64,000 nucleotides of DNA from Afipia birgiae 34632 (GTDB lineage: Bacteria > Pseudomonadota > Alphaproteobacteria > Rhizobiales > Xanthobacteraceae). Location of the stretch: NCBI RefSeq assembly GCF_000308295.2, contig NZ_HG326652.1:329337-393336 (forward strand), in the 5' to 3' direction. Of the stretch, positions 39,907 to 48,864 are shown one piece after another; position 1 is the first letter of the stretch, and each line of letters opens with the position of its first letter. The notes under the pieces are model-generated. The model did no database searches and was not told the DNA's origin. It was given only the letters and a program-made list of their open reading frames with translations. A program made the translations under genes and the position numbers.

Positions 39907-40815
39907 ATGCCCGATCTCGCCGATCTCTATCCCGGATTCGCTTCTGAATGGATCAGCACGTCGCGCGGCCGAATTTTCGCCCGCGTCGGCGGCAAAGGTC
40001 CGCCCTTGCTGCTGCTGCACGGTTATCCGCAAACCCACGTGATGTGGCATCGCGTCGCGCCGAAGTTCGCGGATAAATTCACCCTCGTGATTCCGGACCT
40101 GCCCGGCTACGGCTGGTCGGACGTGCCGAAGACCGACGAGAACCATACGCCGTTCACCAAGCGCGCTATGGCGCGGGCGATGATTGAGGTGATGGAAAAG
40201 CTCGGCCACGTGCATTTCGGCCTCGCGGGTCACGACCGCGGCGGGCGCGTTGCCTACCGGCTGGCGCTCGATCACCCCGGGCGGCTGTCGCGCCTTGCGA
40301 CGCTGGATATTCTGCCGACCTACGATTACTGGGCGAAGATGGACCGCGGTTTCGCGCTCCGGATCTATCACTGGGCATTTCTGGCGCAGCCGCATCCATT
40401 GCCGGAAAACCTGATTGCCTCGAATCCCGACGATTATTTCGGCCGCACCTTCAAAAGCTGGGCGAAGAAGGATGCACCCAACCCGTTCGATCCGCGTGCG
40501 GTCGAACATTACCTGACGGCGCTCCGCGACCCGCTGCGCATTCATGCGGCGTGCGAGGATTATCGCGCCGGGGCCTACGCCGATTTCGAGCACGACAAGG
40601 CCGACGTTGAAGCAGGCAGCAAGATCACCGTGCCGCTGCTGGCGCTGTGGGGCGGTGCGGGCATTGCCTCCTCAGCCTCGAGTCCGCTCGACACCTGGCG
40701 CCGGTGGGCAACGAACGTCAGCGGGCACGCCATCGATTCAGGCCATTTCCTTGCCGAGGAAAACCCTCAGGCAACGGCTGACGCATTACTTAAATTTTTT
40801 CTGGAGCAGGATTGA
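39907..40815 (+). CDS. Fluoroacetate-dehalogenase-type alpha/beta hydrolase
   Basis: A 302-residue alpha/beta hydrolase that closely resembles the fluoroacetate dehalogenase RPA1163 of Rhodopseudomonas palustris. From memory of that enzyme, all active-site positions are kept at the same numbers: nucleophile Asp110, Asp134 and His280, carboxylate-binding Arg111 and Arg114, halide-site His155, Trp156 and Tyr219, and Trp185. The motif is [13 protein letters not shown]. The likely reaction is hydrolytic removal of halide (including fluoride) from haloacetates, in the cytoplasm. A GNAT gene overlaps its stop. Substrate specificity is inferred. Confidence 0.85.
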   Translation: MPDLADLYPGFASEWISTSRGRIFARVGGKGPPLLLLHGYPQTHVMWHRVAPKFADKFTLVIPDLPGYGWSDVPKTDENHTPFTKRAMARAMIEVMEKLGHVHFGLAGHDRGGRVAYRLALDHPGRLSRLATLDILPTYDYWAKMDRGFALRIYHWAFLAQPHPLPENLIASNPDDYFGRTFKSWAKKDAPNPFDPRAVEHYLTALRDPLRIHAACEDYRAGAYADFEHDKADVEAGSKITVPLLALWGGAGIASSASSPLDTWRRWATNVSGHAIDSGHFLAEENPQATADALLKFFLEQD

Positions 40816-41264
40816 TGGCATTACGTGAGGCGCGGCGCGAAGACATTCGGCGGATCGTTGAAATGCTGGCGGATGACGAGGTGGCGCGTGGGCGCGAGGA
40901 TTTCTCGGGCGATATGGCGGCGTATTATGCCGCCTTCGACGCCATCGCGGCGGACCCCAACAACACACTTTACGTGTGGGATCACGAGGGAACGGCGATG
41001 GGATGCCTGCAACTGACGTTCATTCCCGGCTTATCCTATCATGGCAGCTGGATCGCGAAGGTCGAAGGTGTGCGGGTCGATCGGTCGCTGCGCGGTCTCG
41101 GCATCGGCGAACAGATGATGGATGCGGTGATCGCCAGGTCGCGTGCGCGCGGCTGCAAGCAATTGCAGCTTACGACCGACAAACGGCGTGCTGATGCGCA
41201 GCGCTTCTATGCGCGGCTCGGCCTGGATGCCTCGCATGAGGGCATGAAGATCAATCTGTTTTAG
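40815..41264 (+). CDS. GNAT-family N-acetyltransferase
   Basis: A 149-residue GNAT protein. The acetyl-CoA binding region is visible: GVRVDRSLRGLGIGEQMMDAVIARSRARGCKQLQLTTDKRRADAQRFYARLGL, with the RGLGIGEQM loop near residue 94. The ATG at 40815 shares bases with the stop of the dehalogenase gene (TGATG), so the two are probably translated together. Substrate unknown. Convergent with tadA. Confidence 0.88.
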   Translation: MALREARREDIRRIVEMLADDEVARGREDFSGDMAAYYAAFDAIAADPNNTLYVWDHEGTAMGCLQLTFIPGLSYHGSWIAKVEGVRVDRSLRGLGIGEQMMDAVIARSRARGCKQLQLTTDKRRADAQRFYARLGLDASHEGMKINLF

Positions 41265-41707
41265 CGCCGCGCCTTGAAGAAATTCGTCAGCAGCGCGGCC
41301 GCGTCACTTTCGCCGACGGAAGGATAAATTTCCGGTGCATGGTGGCACGTCGGCGAGGCGAAGAACCGCACGCCGCTGTCCACCGCGCCGCCCTTCGGGT
41401 CGCTTGCCCCATAGTAAAGCCGCCGGATACGGGCGAAGGAGATCGCTCCCACGCACATGGTGCAGGGTTCCAGTGTGACGTAGAGGTCGCAATCGGTCAG
41501 CCGCTCGCTGCCGGTGACGCGGGCGGCTTCGCGGATCGCCAGGATTTCGGCATGCGCGGTCGGATCGCGGTCGGCGAGGGTGCGGTTGCCGGCCTGAGCG
41601 ATCACCACGCCGCCACGCACGATAACGCAGCCGATCGGCACTTCCCCGGCCGTTTCGGCGATTTCCGCCTGTTTCAGCGCCAAATCCATGAAAGATCGTG
41701 CCGTCAT
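41261..41707 (-). CDS. tadA: tRNA-specific adenosine deaminase TadA
   Basis: Deaminates adenosine 34 to inosine in tRNA-Arg(ACG). The 148-residue protein carries zinc motifs HAEILAIREAA near residue 53 and LEPCTMCVGAI near residue 83. The catalytic Glu is in HAE. The end overlaps the convergent GNAT gene by four bases. Other cytidine-deaminase-like activities are possible, but the size and spacing fit TadA. Confidence 0.92.
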   Translation of the reverse strand: MTARSFMDLALKQAEIAETAGEVPIGCVIVRGGVVIAQAGNRTLADRDPTAHAEILAIREAARVTGSERLTDCDLYVTLEPCTMCVGAISFARIRRLYYGASDPKGGAVDSGVRFFASPTCHHAPEIYPSVGESDAAALLTNFFKARR

Positions 41708-41869
41708 GCCTCGTTTCCGGCGATAAACTCTGTTAGTACGACGTCTTCAGCAAACGCGAGAACCGGTTTTGCGCGAAAATGCGCCCTGATTTAAAAGGGC
41801 GCGTGCCGCCAGCCAATTCCACGTTGTGCGACAGTCCCATATTCTGCCCAACGTCCTGAGAGATCATTC

Positions 41870-43975
41870 ATGCCCCGCGATAACGATAAAAACAACGGCC
41901 GTCCGCCGCGCCGTGAAGGCGGAGCGGGTGGCGGCTACAAGGCCGGTGGCAGAGGTCGCCCCGGCGGAGGCTCGCGCAGCGGAGGAAGCTCGCGCGACGA
42001 GCGGCCGGCTCGATCATCCGGCCCACGTGGCGGCGACAAGAAATTCGGTGACCGCAAGTTCGGCGACAAGCGCCCGTCCGGGGACAAGCGGTCCTATGCG
42101 TCGAAGCCCTATGCCGGCAAGCGCGATGATTTCCGGAAAGACGGACCGGAGCGCGGTCCACGCAAGGAATTCGGCTCGCGAGATCGCGGTGAGGGACGCT
42201 CGTTCAAGCCACGAGAGGATCGTGGCGAAGGTCGTCCGTTCAAGCCGCGTGAGGATCGCGGCGAGGGCCGTTCGTTCAAGCCACGTGAGGATCGTGGCGA
42301 AGGTCGTCCGTTCAAGCCGCGTGAGGATCGCGGCGAGGGCCGTTCGTTCAAGCCACGTGAGGATCGTGGCGAGGGGCGCCCCTTCAAGCCGCGTGACCGC
42401 GACGATCGCGCGCCGCGCAGCGCGGGTGCCGGACGTTTCCAGGACAGGAAATTCGGCGAGAAGCGGCCTTACACGCCGCGCGGCGAAGGCGGCGATGCAC
42501 GTCCCGCCCGCTTCAACCGGGATGACCGTCCGCAGCGTGATGAGCGCCCGCGTTTCAACCGCGATGATCGCGACGGGCGTTCGCCGGATCGCGGACCGCG
42601 CAGGGATTTCAACCGCGGCGAGGATCGCGGCAATGACAAACCTTGGCAGAAGCGTGGACCGTCACGCGACGCTGACAGCCGTCCGCCGCGCCGCGAAGGT
42701 GGCGGTTTCGACAAGCCCCGGTTCGACCGGGGCGACCGCGATCGCGATTCCAGCGAGCGCCCGCGTTTTTCGCGTCCGCGCTTCGACAAACCGCGTGACG
42801 ACCGCGCTCCGCGTGGCCGGAGCGACTGGCAGGAGCATCCGCGCAGCGAACCGCGCGACCGTCCGCGCCGCGACAATGAGGACGACAGCAAGGTCTTCGC
42901 CAAGCGGCCGGCATTCGGCGGCCGCGGCGAATACCGCGAGCGCAAGCCAGATTTCGACAAGCGCGCACCGCGCGCTGCGCCTGAAAAGAAAAAGACCGGC
43001 GAACGCATCGCCAAGATCGTCGCGCGTGCGGGACTTTGTTCGCGCCGCGATGCCGAGGACTGGATCGTGCAGGGTCGTGTTGCGGTGAATGGCCGCGTCA
43101 TCAACTCGCCGGCGCTGGATGTCACCGCCAACGATGTGGTCACCATCGACGGCAAGCCGTTGCCGGAGCGTGAACGCACGCGGCTGTTTCTCTATCATAA
43201 GCCGCGCGGCCTGATGACGACCCACGACGATCCCGAGGGCCGTCCGACGGTGTTCGACAATCTGCCCGAAGGATTGCCGCGCCTCATCAGCATCGGCCGG
43301 CTAGACTTCAACACCGAAGGCCTGCTGCTGCTGACCAATGACGGCGGCCTGGCCCGTGCACTGGAATTGCCGGACACCGGCTGGCTGCGGCGTTACCGCG
43401 TCCGCGCTCACGGCGAAGTCACCCAGGCCCAGCTCGATCAGCTCAAGAACGGCGTCGAGGTCGATGGCGTCAAATACGGTTCGATCGACGCCACGCTGGA
43501 GCGCGACAAGGCCGCCAACGTCTGGATCGTGTTTGCGATCCGCGAAGGCAAGAACCGCGAAGTCCGCAACGTCATGGCGCATCTCGGCCTTGAGGTGAAC
43601 CGCCTGATCCGTATTTCGTATGGCCCGTTCCAGCTCGGCGAGATCGAGGAAGGCCAGGTCGAGGAGATCAAATCGCGGGTGCTGCGCGATCAGCTCGGCG
43701 AGAAGATCGTCGCGATGTCTGGTGCGCAGTTCGACAAGCCGGTGAACGATGCGTCCCGCGGCGAACAGCCGAGTGGCGGTCCGAAGCCCAAGCCAAAGCG
43801 CAGCGTGACTGAGGACCGGAAGGGCCGTCGCGTGCTTGTGATGCGCACAGGCAGCGAGAACACGCGTGCGCGCAACGAAGAGGAAGCCAATGGCTATGGC
43901 CCGCCGCGCCGCCCGACGCGCGGCTATAAAGGCAAGCGCGATCTGAAGCCCAAAGACGACACCACGGAAGACTGA
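41870..43975 (+). CDS. RluB-type 23S rRNA pseudouridine synthase with long repeat-rich N-terminus
   Basis: A 701-residue protein. The C-terminal half is a normal RluB/RsuA-type synthase: S4 domain near residues 373-435 (ERIAKIVARAGLCSRRDAEDW), catalytic Asp near residue 479 in IGRLDFNTEG, and IREGKNREVRNVMAHLGLEVNRLIR near residue 565. RluB forms pseudouridine at position 2605 of 23S rRNA; the same site is inferred. The first 370 residues are low-complexity, rich in R, D, G and P, and include six tandem 12-residue units (residues 105-176). The N-terminus is probably disordered and RNA-binding. Confidence 0.88.
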   Translation: MPRDNDKNNGRPPRREGGAGGGYKAGGRGRPGGGSRSGGSSRDERPARSSGPRGGDKKFGDRKFGDKRPSGDKRSYASKPYAGKRDDFRKDGPERGPRKEFGSRDRGEGRSFKPREDRGEGRPFKPREDRGEGRSFKPREDRGEGRPFKPREDRGEGRSFKPREDRGEGRPFKPRDRDDRAPRSAGAGRFQDRKFGEKRPYTPRGEGGDARPARFNRDDRPQRDERPRFNRDDRDGRSPDRGPRRDFNRGEDRGNDKPWQKRGPSRDADSRPPRREGGGFDKPRFDRGDRDRDSSERPRFSRPRFDKPRDDRAPRGRSDWQEHPRSEPRDRPRRDNEDDSKVFAKRPAFGGRGEYRERKPDFDKRAPRAAPEKKKTGERIAKIVARAGLCSRRDAEDWIVQGRVAVNGRVINSPALDVTANDVVTIDGKPLPERERTRLFLYHKPRGLMTTHDDPEGRPTVFDNLPEGLPRLISIGRLDFNTEGLLLLTNDGGLARALELPDTGWLRRYRVRAHGEVTQAQLDQLKNGVEVDGVKYGSIDATLERDKAANVWIVFAIREGKNREVRNVMAHLGLEVNRLIRISYGPFQLGEIEEGQVEEIKSRVLRDQLGEKIVAMSGAQFDKPVNDASRGEQPSGGPKPKPKRSVTEDRKGRRVLVMRTGSENTRARNEEEANGYGPPRRPTRGYKGKRDLKPKDDTTED
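42182..42397 (+). repeat. Tandem 36-bp repeat inside the RluB-type gene
   Basis: Six copies of a 36-base unit encoding DRGEGR-S/P-FKPRE. Odd copies have Ser and even copies have Pro, giving a 72-base higher-order repeat. DNA between like copies is nearly identical, which suggests recent expansion by slippage or unequal exchange. Confidence 0.9.
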
Positions 43976-43983
43976 GCACATCC

Positions 43984-44547
43984 ATGCGTGTCGTCGGTGG
44001 CCGTCTGAGAGGCCGTAACATCGCCTCGCCCGCGTCGAATGACATCCGTCCGACGCAGGATCGCCTGCGCGAGTCGCTGTTCAATATCCTGATGCATGCC
44101 TACGAAAACCCGATCGACGGGGCGCGGGTGCTCGACCTGTTCGCCGGCACCGGCGCGCTCGGAATCGAGGCGGTGTCGCGCGGCGCCGCGTTCACACTGT
44201 TCGTCGACAATGGTGCCGAGGCGCGGGCGCTGTTGCGCAACAATGTCGAGGCGCTGGGGCTTGGCGGTGTGACCAAGGTTTATCGCCGCGATGCCACCAA
44301 TCTCGGCCCTGCCTACCCGGTCGAGCCGTTCTCGCTGGCGTTTCTTGATCCGCCCTATGGGCGCGGACTTGCCGACAAGGCGCTGGCGTCATTGCGCGCC
44401 GGAAAATGGCTGACTCCGGAGGCGCTGGTGGTTGTCGAGGAATCGAAGACGGCGGGGTTTGCCGCGCCCGAGGGCTTCGAAGAGCTTGAGCGTCGCGCCT
44501 ATGACGATACGGAGTTCACGTTCCTGCGGGCAGCCGCTCTGCCATAA
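43984..44547 (+). CDS. rsmD: 16S rRNA (guanine966-N2)-methyltransferase RsmD
   Basis: A 187-residue methyltransferase that modifies G966 of 16S rRNA. The SAM site is LDLFAGTGALGIEAVSRGA near residue 42 and the catalytic motif is LDPPYG near residue 121. It begins MRVVGGRLRGRNIASP, the usual RsmD start, eight bases after the RluB-type gene, so both likely share a transcript for rRNA modification. Confidence 0.93.
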   Translation: MRVVGGRLRGRNIASPASNDIRPTQDRLRESLFNILMHAYENPIDGARVLDLFAGTGALGIEAVSRGAAFTLFVDNGAEARALLRNNVEALGLGGVTKVYRRDATNLGPAYPVEPFSLAFLDPPYGRGLADKALASLRAGKWLTPEALVVVEESKTAGFAAPEGFEELERRAYDDTEFTFLRAAALP

Positions 44548-44558
44548 TTTGAATTTTT

Positions 44559-44614
44559 ATTCAGACGTAATGTGTCGAGTAAATTCGGACGCACCTTCGA
44601 CACTGAATCTGAAT
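44559..44614. repeat. Imperfect palindrome between rsmD and mutL
   Basis: Outer arm ATTCAGA pairs with TCTGAAT; inner arm GTGTCGA pairs with TCGACAC. Asymmetric internal loops (six and four bases) separate the arms. No T tract follows, so it is not a simple terminator. Confidence 0.6.
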
Positions 44615-44697
44615 TCGCTGACGAATCGCAGTTCGTCCACCTTTTCGCCTTTTGCAGCGAAGACCGTCACTGTTTCGCCTTTGTGATTGCGAGGGCT

Positions 44698-46512
44698 TTA
44701 CCTCCGCCCGAACAGCTTCTCGATGTCTGCGAGCTTGAGTTCGACATAGGTCGGGCGGCCGTGATTGCACTGGCCGGAATTCGGCGTCACTTCCATCTCG
44801 CGCAGCAGCGCATTCATTTCCTCGGGCTTGAGGATGCGGCCGGCGCGCACCGAGCCGTGACAGGCCATCGTCGCGGCGACGTGCATCAGCCGCCGTTCAA
44901 GCGGCAGCGCCTCGTCCCATTCCGCCATGTGTTCGGCGAGATCGCGCAGCAGGGACGCAGCGTCGGTCTTGCCGAGCAGTGACGGCGTCTCGCGCACAGC
45001 GATCGCGCCGGGTCCGAACGATTCGATGCTGAGCCCGAATTTCTCCAGTTCGCCTGCGCGTACGACCAGCTTCTCGACGGTGGCTTCGTCCATCTCGACG
45101 ATTTCGGGGATCAGCAGGATCTGCCGCTGCACGCCGTTCCGCTCGAGAGATGTCTTCAGCCGCTCGTAGACAATGCGCTCGTGCGCGGCGTGCTGGTCGA
45201 CCACCACAAGGCCATCGCGGGTCTGCGAGACGATGTAGGTTTCGTGAATCTGAGTGCGGGCCGCACCGAGCGGGCGGTCGATCAGGTCGCTTGCGGGTGG
45301 TTGCTCATAGCGCACGTCGGCGGCCGGTGCGCCGGTGTCGAATGCGGCCTGCGCCGCTTCGGCAAAGGTGTTGGAAGAAAACGCATTCGCATAGGCCGGC
45401 GCAGCGGGAGCCGGTGGAAAATTCGGCGAGCGCCGCCAGTCCCAGCCGGCGCGCGGAATGCTGCCGGGACGGAATGCCATGATCGCGGCGCCGTCCGAAT
45501 TCGCCGCCGTGCGCTTGCCTTCGCGGGCGAGGCCGTCCTTCAGCGCATGCACGATCAGTGCACGCACGAGTCCGGCATTGCGAAAACGCACCTCGGTCTT
45601 GGCCGGATGCACGTTGGCGTCGACCTCCTGGGTGTCGAGCGTCACGAACAGCGCCACCACCGGATGCCGGTCGCGCGGCAGATAGTCTGCATACGCCGCG
45701 CGCACTGCGCCGAGGATCAGCTTGTCGCGCACCGGCCGACCGTTGACGAACAGATATTGGCCGAGCGCATTGGCGCGGGTCAGCGACGGAGCCGCTGCAA
45801 AGCCTTCGACACTCACACCGTCGCGCTCGGCACGCACCTCAATGGCGCTGGCGCGAAAATCCGCGCCCAGAATATCGCCGAGCCGGATCAGCCGTCCCGG
45901 TGCGCCGGGCAGTGCCGCCGCCCATGTGACGGGCGCGCGCTCCTCGCCGGACAGCGAAAATGCGATGTCCGGCCGTGCCATTGCCAAACGCCGGACCACT
46001 TCGCGGACCGCTTCCGCCTCGGTGCGGTCGGTTTTGAGAAATTTCAATCGCGCTGGCGTCGCGTAAAACAGATCGCTAACCTCGACGCGTGTTCCGGCGC
46101 TCAATGCGGCCGGTACAATATCGGACTTCGCTCCGGCATCGACATTCAGCGTCCAAGCATGGGGCTCGCTGGCGTGCCGGGTAGCAATGTCGAGCTTCGA
46201 CACCGCGCCGATGGAAGGCAACGCTTCGCCGCGAAAGCCCAGCGTGCGGATGCGCAAAAGGTCTTCATCGTCGAGTTTCGAGGTGGCATGACGGTCGACA
46301 GATAGTGCGAGATCGTCGCGCGTCATGCCGGCGCCGTCGTCGGTGATGGCGATGCGCCGGCGTCCGCCGCCCTCGGTGAAAATGTCGATGCGCGAAGCGC
46401 CGGCATCGATGGCGTTTTCGACCAGTTCCTTCACCGCGCTCGCAGGCCGCTCTACCACTTCGCCGGCGGCGATGCGGTTGACGATCTGAATGGGAAGCTG
46501 GCGGACGGGCAT
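44698..46512 (-). CDS. mutL: DNA mismatch repair protein MutL
   Basis: 604-residue MutL. The N-terminal GHKL ATPase region has IAAGEVVERPASAVKELVENAIDAGASRI, then DDGAGM and TLGFRGEALPSIGAVS. The C-terminal dimerisation part carries DQHAAHERIVYE, which fits the DQHA-x2-E-x4-E endonuclease motif, and later GQCNHGRPT. Endonuclease activity is therefore likely, as in MutL of species without MutH. mutS is not in the window. Confidence 0.96.
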   Translation of the reverse strand: MPVRQLPIQIVNRIAAGEVVERPASAVKELVENAIDAGASRIDIFTEGGGRRRIAITDDGAGMTRDDLALSVDRHATSKLDDEDLLRIRTLGFRGEALPSIGAVSKLDIATRHASEPHAWTLNVDAGAKSDIVPAALSAGTRVEVSDLFYATPARLKFLKTDRTEAEAVREVVRRLAMARPDIAFSLSGEERAPVTWAAALPGAPGRLIRLGDILGADFRASAIEVRAERDGVSVEGFAAAPSLTRANALGQYLFVNGRPVRDKLILGAVRAAYADYLPRDRHPVVALFVTLDTQEVDANVHPAKTEVRFRNAGLVRALIVHALKDGLAREGKRTAANSDGAAIMAFRPGSIPRAGWDWRRSPNFPPAPAAPAYANAFSSNTFAEAAQAAFDTGAPAADVRYEQPPASDLIDRPLGAARTQIHETYIVSQTRDGLVVVDQHAAHERIVYERLKTSLERNGVQRQILLIPEIVEMDEATVEKLVVRAGELEKFGLSIESFGPGAIAVRETPSLLGKTDAASLLRDLAEHMAEWDEALPLERRLMHVAATMACHGSVRAGRILKPEEMNALLREMEVTPNSGQCNHGRPTYVELKLADIEKLFGRR

Positions 46513-46604
46513 TGATATTCCGGGACGATTCGCTGATCCGGCGTATTTTACCCGGAGATCGGCTCGATTGTACGGCCGAACAGATATGTTTTACCCGCTA
46601 ATTC

Positions 46605-47024
46605 TCAATCGTCGAAGCTGCGTGTGTTGCGCTTTGCCTTGACGTCGCTGCGGCGTTTCTTGCCGTCGAGACGGCGTATCTTGGAGCCGAGCGTGGGCCG
46701 GGTCGCGCGGCGCGGCTTCGGGCGCACGGCGGCCTCGCGCAACAGGTCCAGTAGCCGGTCGATGGCGTCGGCGCGATTACGCTCCTGGGTGCGGAATCGC
46801 TGGGCGTGAATGACGATCACGCCGTCCTTGGTCATTCGCTGACCCGCGAGCGTGGCCAGCCGCATCATGATATCGGGCGCGAGCGCCACGCGGCTGACAT
46901 CGAAGCGCAACTGCGCGGCGGTCGAGAGCTTGTTGACATTCTGTCCGCCCGGCCCTGAGGCTCGCACGAATGCAATGTCGAGGTCTCTCTCGTCGATTGT
47001 GATGTCGCGCGTCACCCGGATCAT
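46605..47024 (-). CDS. arfB: Ribosome-rescue peptidyl-tRNA hydrolase ArfB
   Basis: A 139-residue release-factor-like protein that frees ribosomes stalled on broken mRNA. The GGQ motif is in RASGPGGQNVNKLSTAAQLRF near residue 20, followed by a basic C-terminal tail (KPRRATRPTLGSKIRRLDGKKRRSDVKAKR) that would sit in the mRNA channel. The start at 47024 fits the usual N-terminus IRVTRDITIDERDLDIAF. A longer frame upstream runs through a dispersed repeat. Confidence 0.9.
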   Translation of the reverse strand: MIRVTRDITIDERDLDIAFVRASGPGGQNVNKLSTAAQLRFDVSRVALAPDIMMRLATLAGQRMTKDGVIVIHAQRFRTQERNRADAIDRLLDLLREAAVRPKPRRATRPTLGSKIRRLDGKKRRSDVKAKRNTRSFDD

Positions 47025-47041
47025 GCCGGAATCCGTAGCAC

Positions 47042-47075
47042 GATCCGGATACGTCGGCACCGGTTTTCCGGAACC
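47042..47075. repeat. Dispersed GATC-type palindrome, copy 4 (diverged)
   Basis: GATCCGGATACGTCGG then CACCGGTTTTCCGGAACC matches the layout of the copies at 22957 and 36855, without a GATC on the right side. It lies just upstream of arfB. Confidence 0.5.
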
Positions 47076-47088
47076 GGCGGGATAAGCT

Positions 47089-47856
47089 CTAGGCGTAAAT
47101 CTTCGCCAGCATGTCGCCCGCGAGATAGATACCGAGCAGCAGCATGGCGATCAGAAACCAGCGTCTGAACGTGTCCGCATCCATGCGCGAGCGCAGCAGT
47201 TGGCCGAGATACATGCCGGAAAAAGCCGCGACCATCGCGACAAGACCGGGAATGGCGACTGTTGCATTCAGCAATCCCGCGCTGGTGAGGTTGAACGCCA
47301 GCGCCACGGTCGCGGTGGTGAAAAATACACCGAGCGCCTGGACCAGTTCGTCCTTTTCCATTCCGATGGCCTGCATGAAGGGCATCGACGGGATCACCTG
47401 CACGCCGGTCGCGGCCGAGATGATACCCGTGATCAGTCCGACGATGCCGCCGACCCATTTCTCGTTTCGGCGTGGCACGCTGAAACGGACCTTGGACAGG
47501 CCGATGATCGCGTAGATCACCAGCAGCCCACCCAGCACGACGGTGCCGTAGCGCGCATAGGGGCCGGTCATCAGTCCCGCGCCGAGCCAGATGCCGATCA
47601 TCGTCGCGATCATCAGCGGCCATAGCCTGCGCACGATATCGCGCAGATAGGGGCCGACGAACGTCTGCCAGATGTTTGTGACGATGGCGGGCACGATCAC
47701 GATGGCGAGCGCGTGCGCCGGTGGCATCCGCGTCGCGAGAAGGCCCATTGCCACGGTCGGCAGGCCGAGGCCGATGGTGCCCTTGACGAAGCCCGCAAGA
47801 AGGAACACGGCGGCGATGGAGACGATGAGAATCGGATCTGACATTGGGCTGGACAT
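47089..47856 (-). CDS. TauE/SafE-family sulfite/anion exporter
   Basis: A 255-residue polytopic membrane protein of the TauE/SafE family, with seven to eight hydrophobic segments. Family phrases are AVFLLAGFVKGTIGLGLPTVAMGLLA near the start and GVQVIPSMPFMQAIGMEKDELVQALGVFFTTATVALAFN in the second half. Relatives export sulfite or organosulfonates; the substrate here is unknown. An open frame extends 54 codons upstream, but the ATG at 47856 gives the normal N-terminus; 47844 is an alternative. It is divergent from a lysR gene that probably regulates it. Confidence 0.85.
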   Translation of the reverse strand: MSSPMSDPILIVSIAAVFLLAGFVKGTIGLGLPTVAMGLLATRMPPAHALAIVIVPAIVTNIWQTFVGPYLRDIVRRLWPLMIATMIGIWLGAGLMTGPYARYGTVVLGGLLVIYAIIGLSKVRFSVPRRNEKWVGGIVGLITGIISAATGVQVIPSMPFMQAIGMEKDELVQALGVFFTTATVALAFNLTSAGLLNATVAIPGLVAMVAAFSGMYLGQLLRSRMDADTFRRWFLIAMLLLGIYLAGDMLAKIYA

Positions 47857-47951
47857 GATGTGCACATTGACCGGCAGCGGCAAACTGCACAATCTGGAGA
47901 AGACGGAGTTAGCCTTCGGGTTTGGCGAAGGCCGTGTAAAGGTCCCAGGCC

Positions 47952-48846
47952 ATGCATTTTGATCTGGTGGATATGCGGCTGTTCGTGGCGGTGGCGCGAA
48001 GCGCGCAGCATCACCCACGGCGCGGAACGGTCAGCCCTGGCACTGGCGTCGGCCAGCGCGCGCATCAAAAGCATGGAAACTGCGCTGGGCGTGCCGCTGC
48101 TCGAGCGGCAACGGCGCGGCGTCCGGCTCACCGCGGCGGGCGAAAGCCTGCTCGATCATGCCCGCGTCGTGCTGCATCAGGTTGCTGCGATGCAGGGCGA
48201 ACTCACCGCCCGTGCGCGCGGCCTGAAGGCACGGATTCACATGCTGGCCAACACGTCCGGCGCAAGCGAGCATCTGCCGAAGGCGCTGGCGTCGTTTCTC
48301 GCGAAGTATCCCGCGATCAGCGTCGACATTGAGGAACGTGAGAGTGCGGAGATTGCCACGGCACTGGCCTCCGGCGCTGCCGACCTCGGTCTTGCCGTCG
48401 AGGCGATGCTGCCCGAGGGACTCGATCGTTTTCCGTTCTGCGACGATCGCCTGGTGCTGATTGCACCGCAGGGGGACGAGATCGCGCAGCGTCGCCGGAC
48501 CGCTTTTCGCGATATCGCGCCGCGCGATTTTATCGGTCTCACCGAACCCAGCGCATTGCAGAATCATATTGCGATGCAGGCTGCGAAACTTGGAGTTCGC
48601 CTTCGGATACGGGCGCGGCTGAGAGGCTTCGATGCGATCTGTCAGATGGTGGAGGCGGGTGTCGGCCTTGCGATCATTCCGGACGCGGCTGCACGCCGCT
48701 ACAGCCGGTCAATGCGAATCAAAATGGTCCGCATGGCCGATCCATGGACCAGCCGCCGGCTGGCGATCTGCATGCGCAACCGGCAGTCATTGCCGCGGCC
48801 GGTGCAGCAGCTGGCGGATCACCTGAAGACGTTTGCGACGGTGTAA
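47952..48846 (+). pseudogene. LysR-family regulator interrupted by a one-base frameshift
   Basis: The expected product is a LysR-type regulator of about 297 residues. Its first 15 residues (MHFDLVDMRLFVAVA) are read from the ATG at 47952 in one frame. From near base 47998 the frame shifts by one and continues EARSITHGAERSALALASASARIKSMETALGVPLLERQ to the stop at 48846. Deleting one base near 47997 (the C in GGCGCGAAG) restores a normal helix-turn-helix. The effector domain (residues 90-295) is intact. Either a true disabling mutation or a base-calling error. The neighbour is a TauE-type exporter. Confidence 0.85.
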
Positions 48847-48864
48847 TGCCGCGGACTGAACGCC

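Noticed and set aside
42182..42397. Possible CRISPR array
   Set aside because: Units are contiguous with no spacers, keep a reading frame and encode a 12-residue motif. It is a coding tandem repeat.
41826..43088. Open plus-strand frame of about 420 codons overlapping the RluB-type gene
   Set aside because: It is kept open by the repetitive, GC-rich Arg-coding region. The product is low-complexity and has no family features, whereas the other frame encodes a complete synthase.
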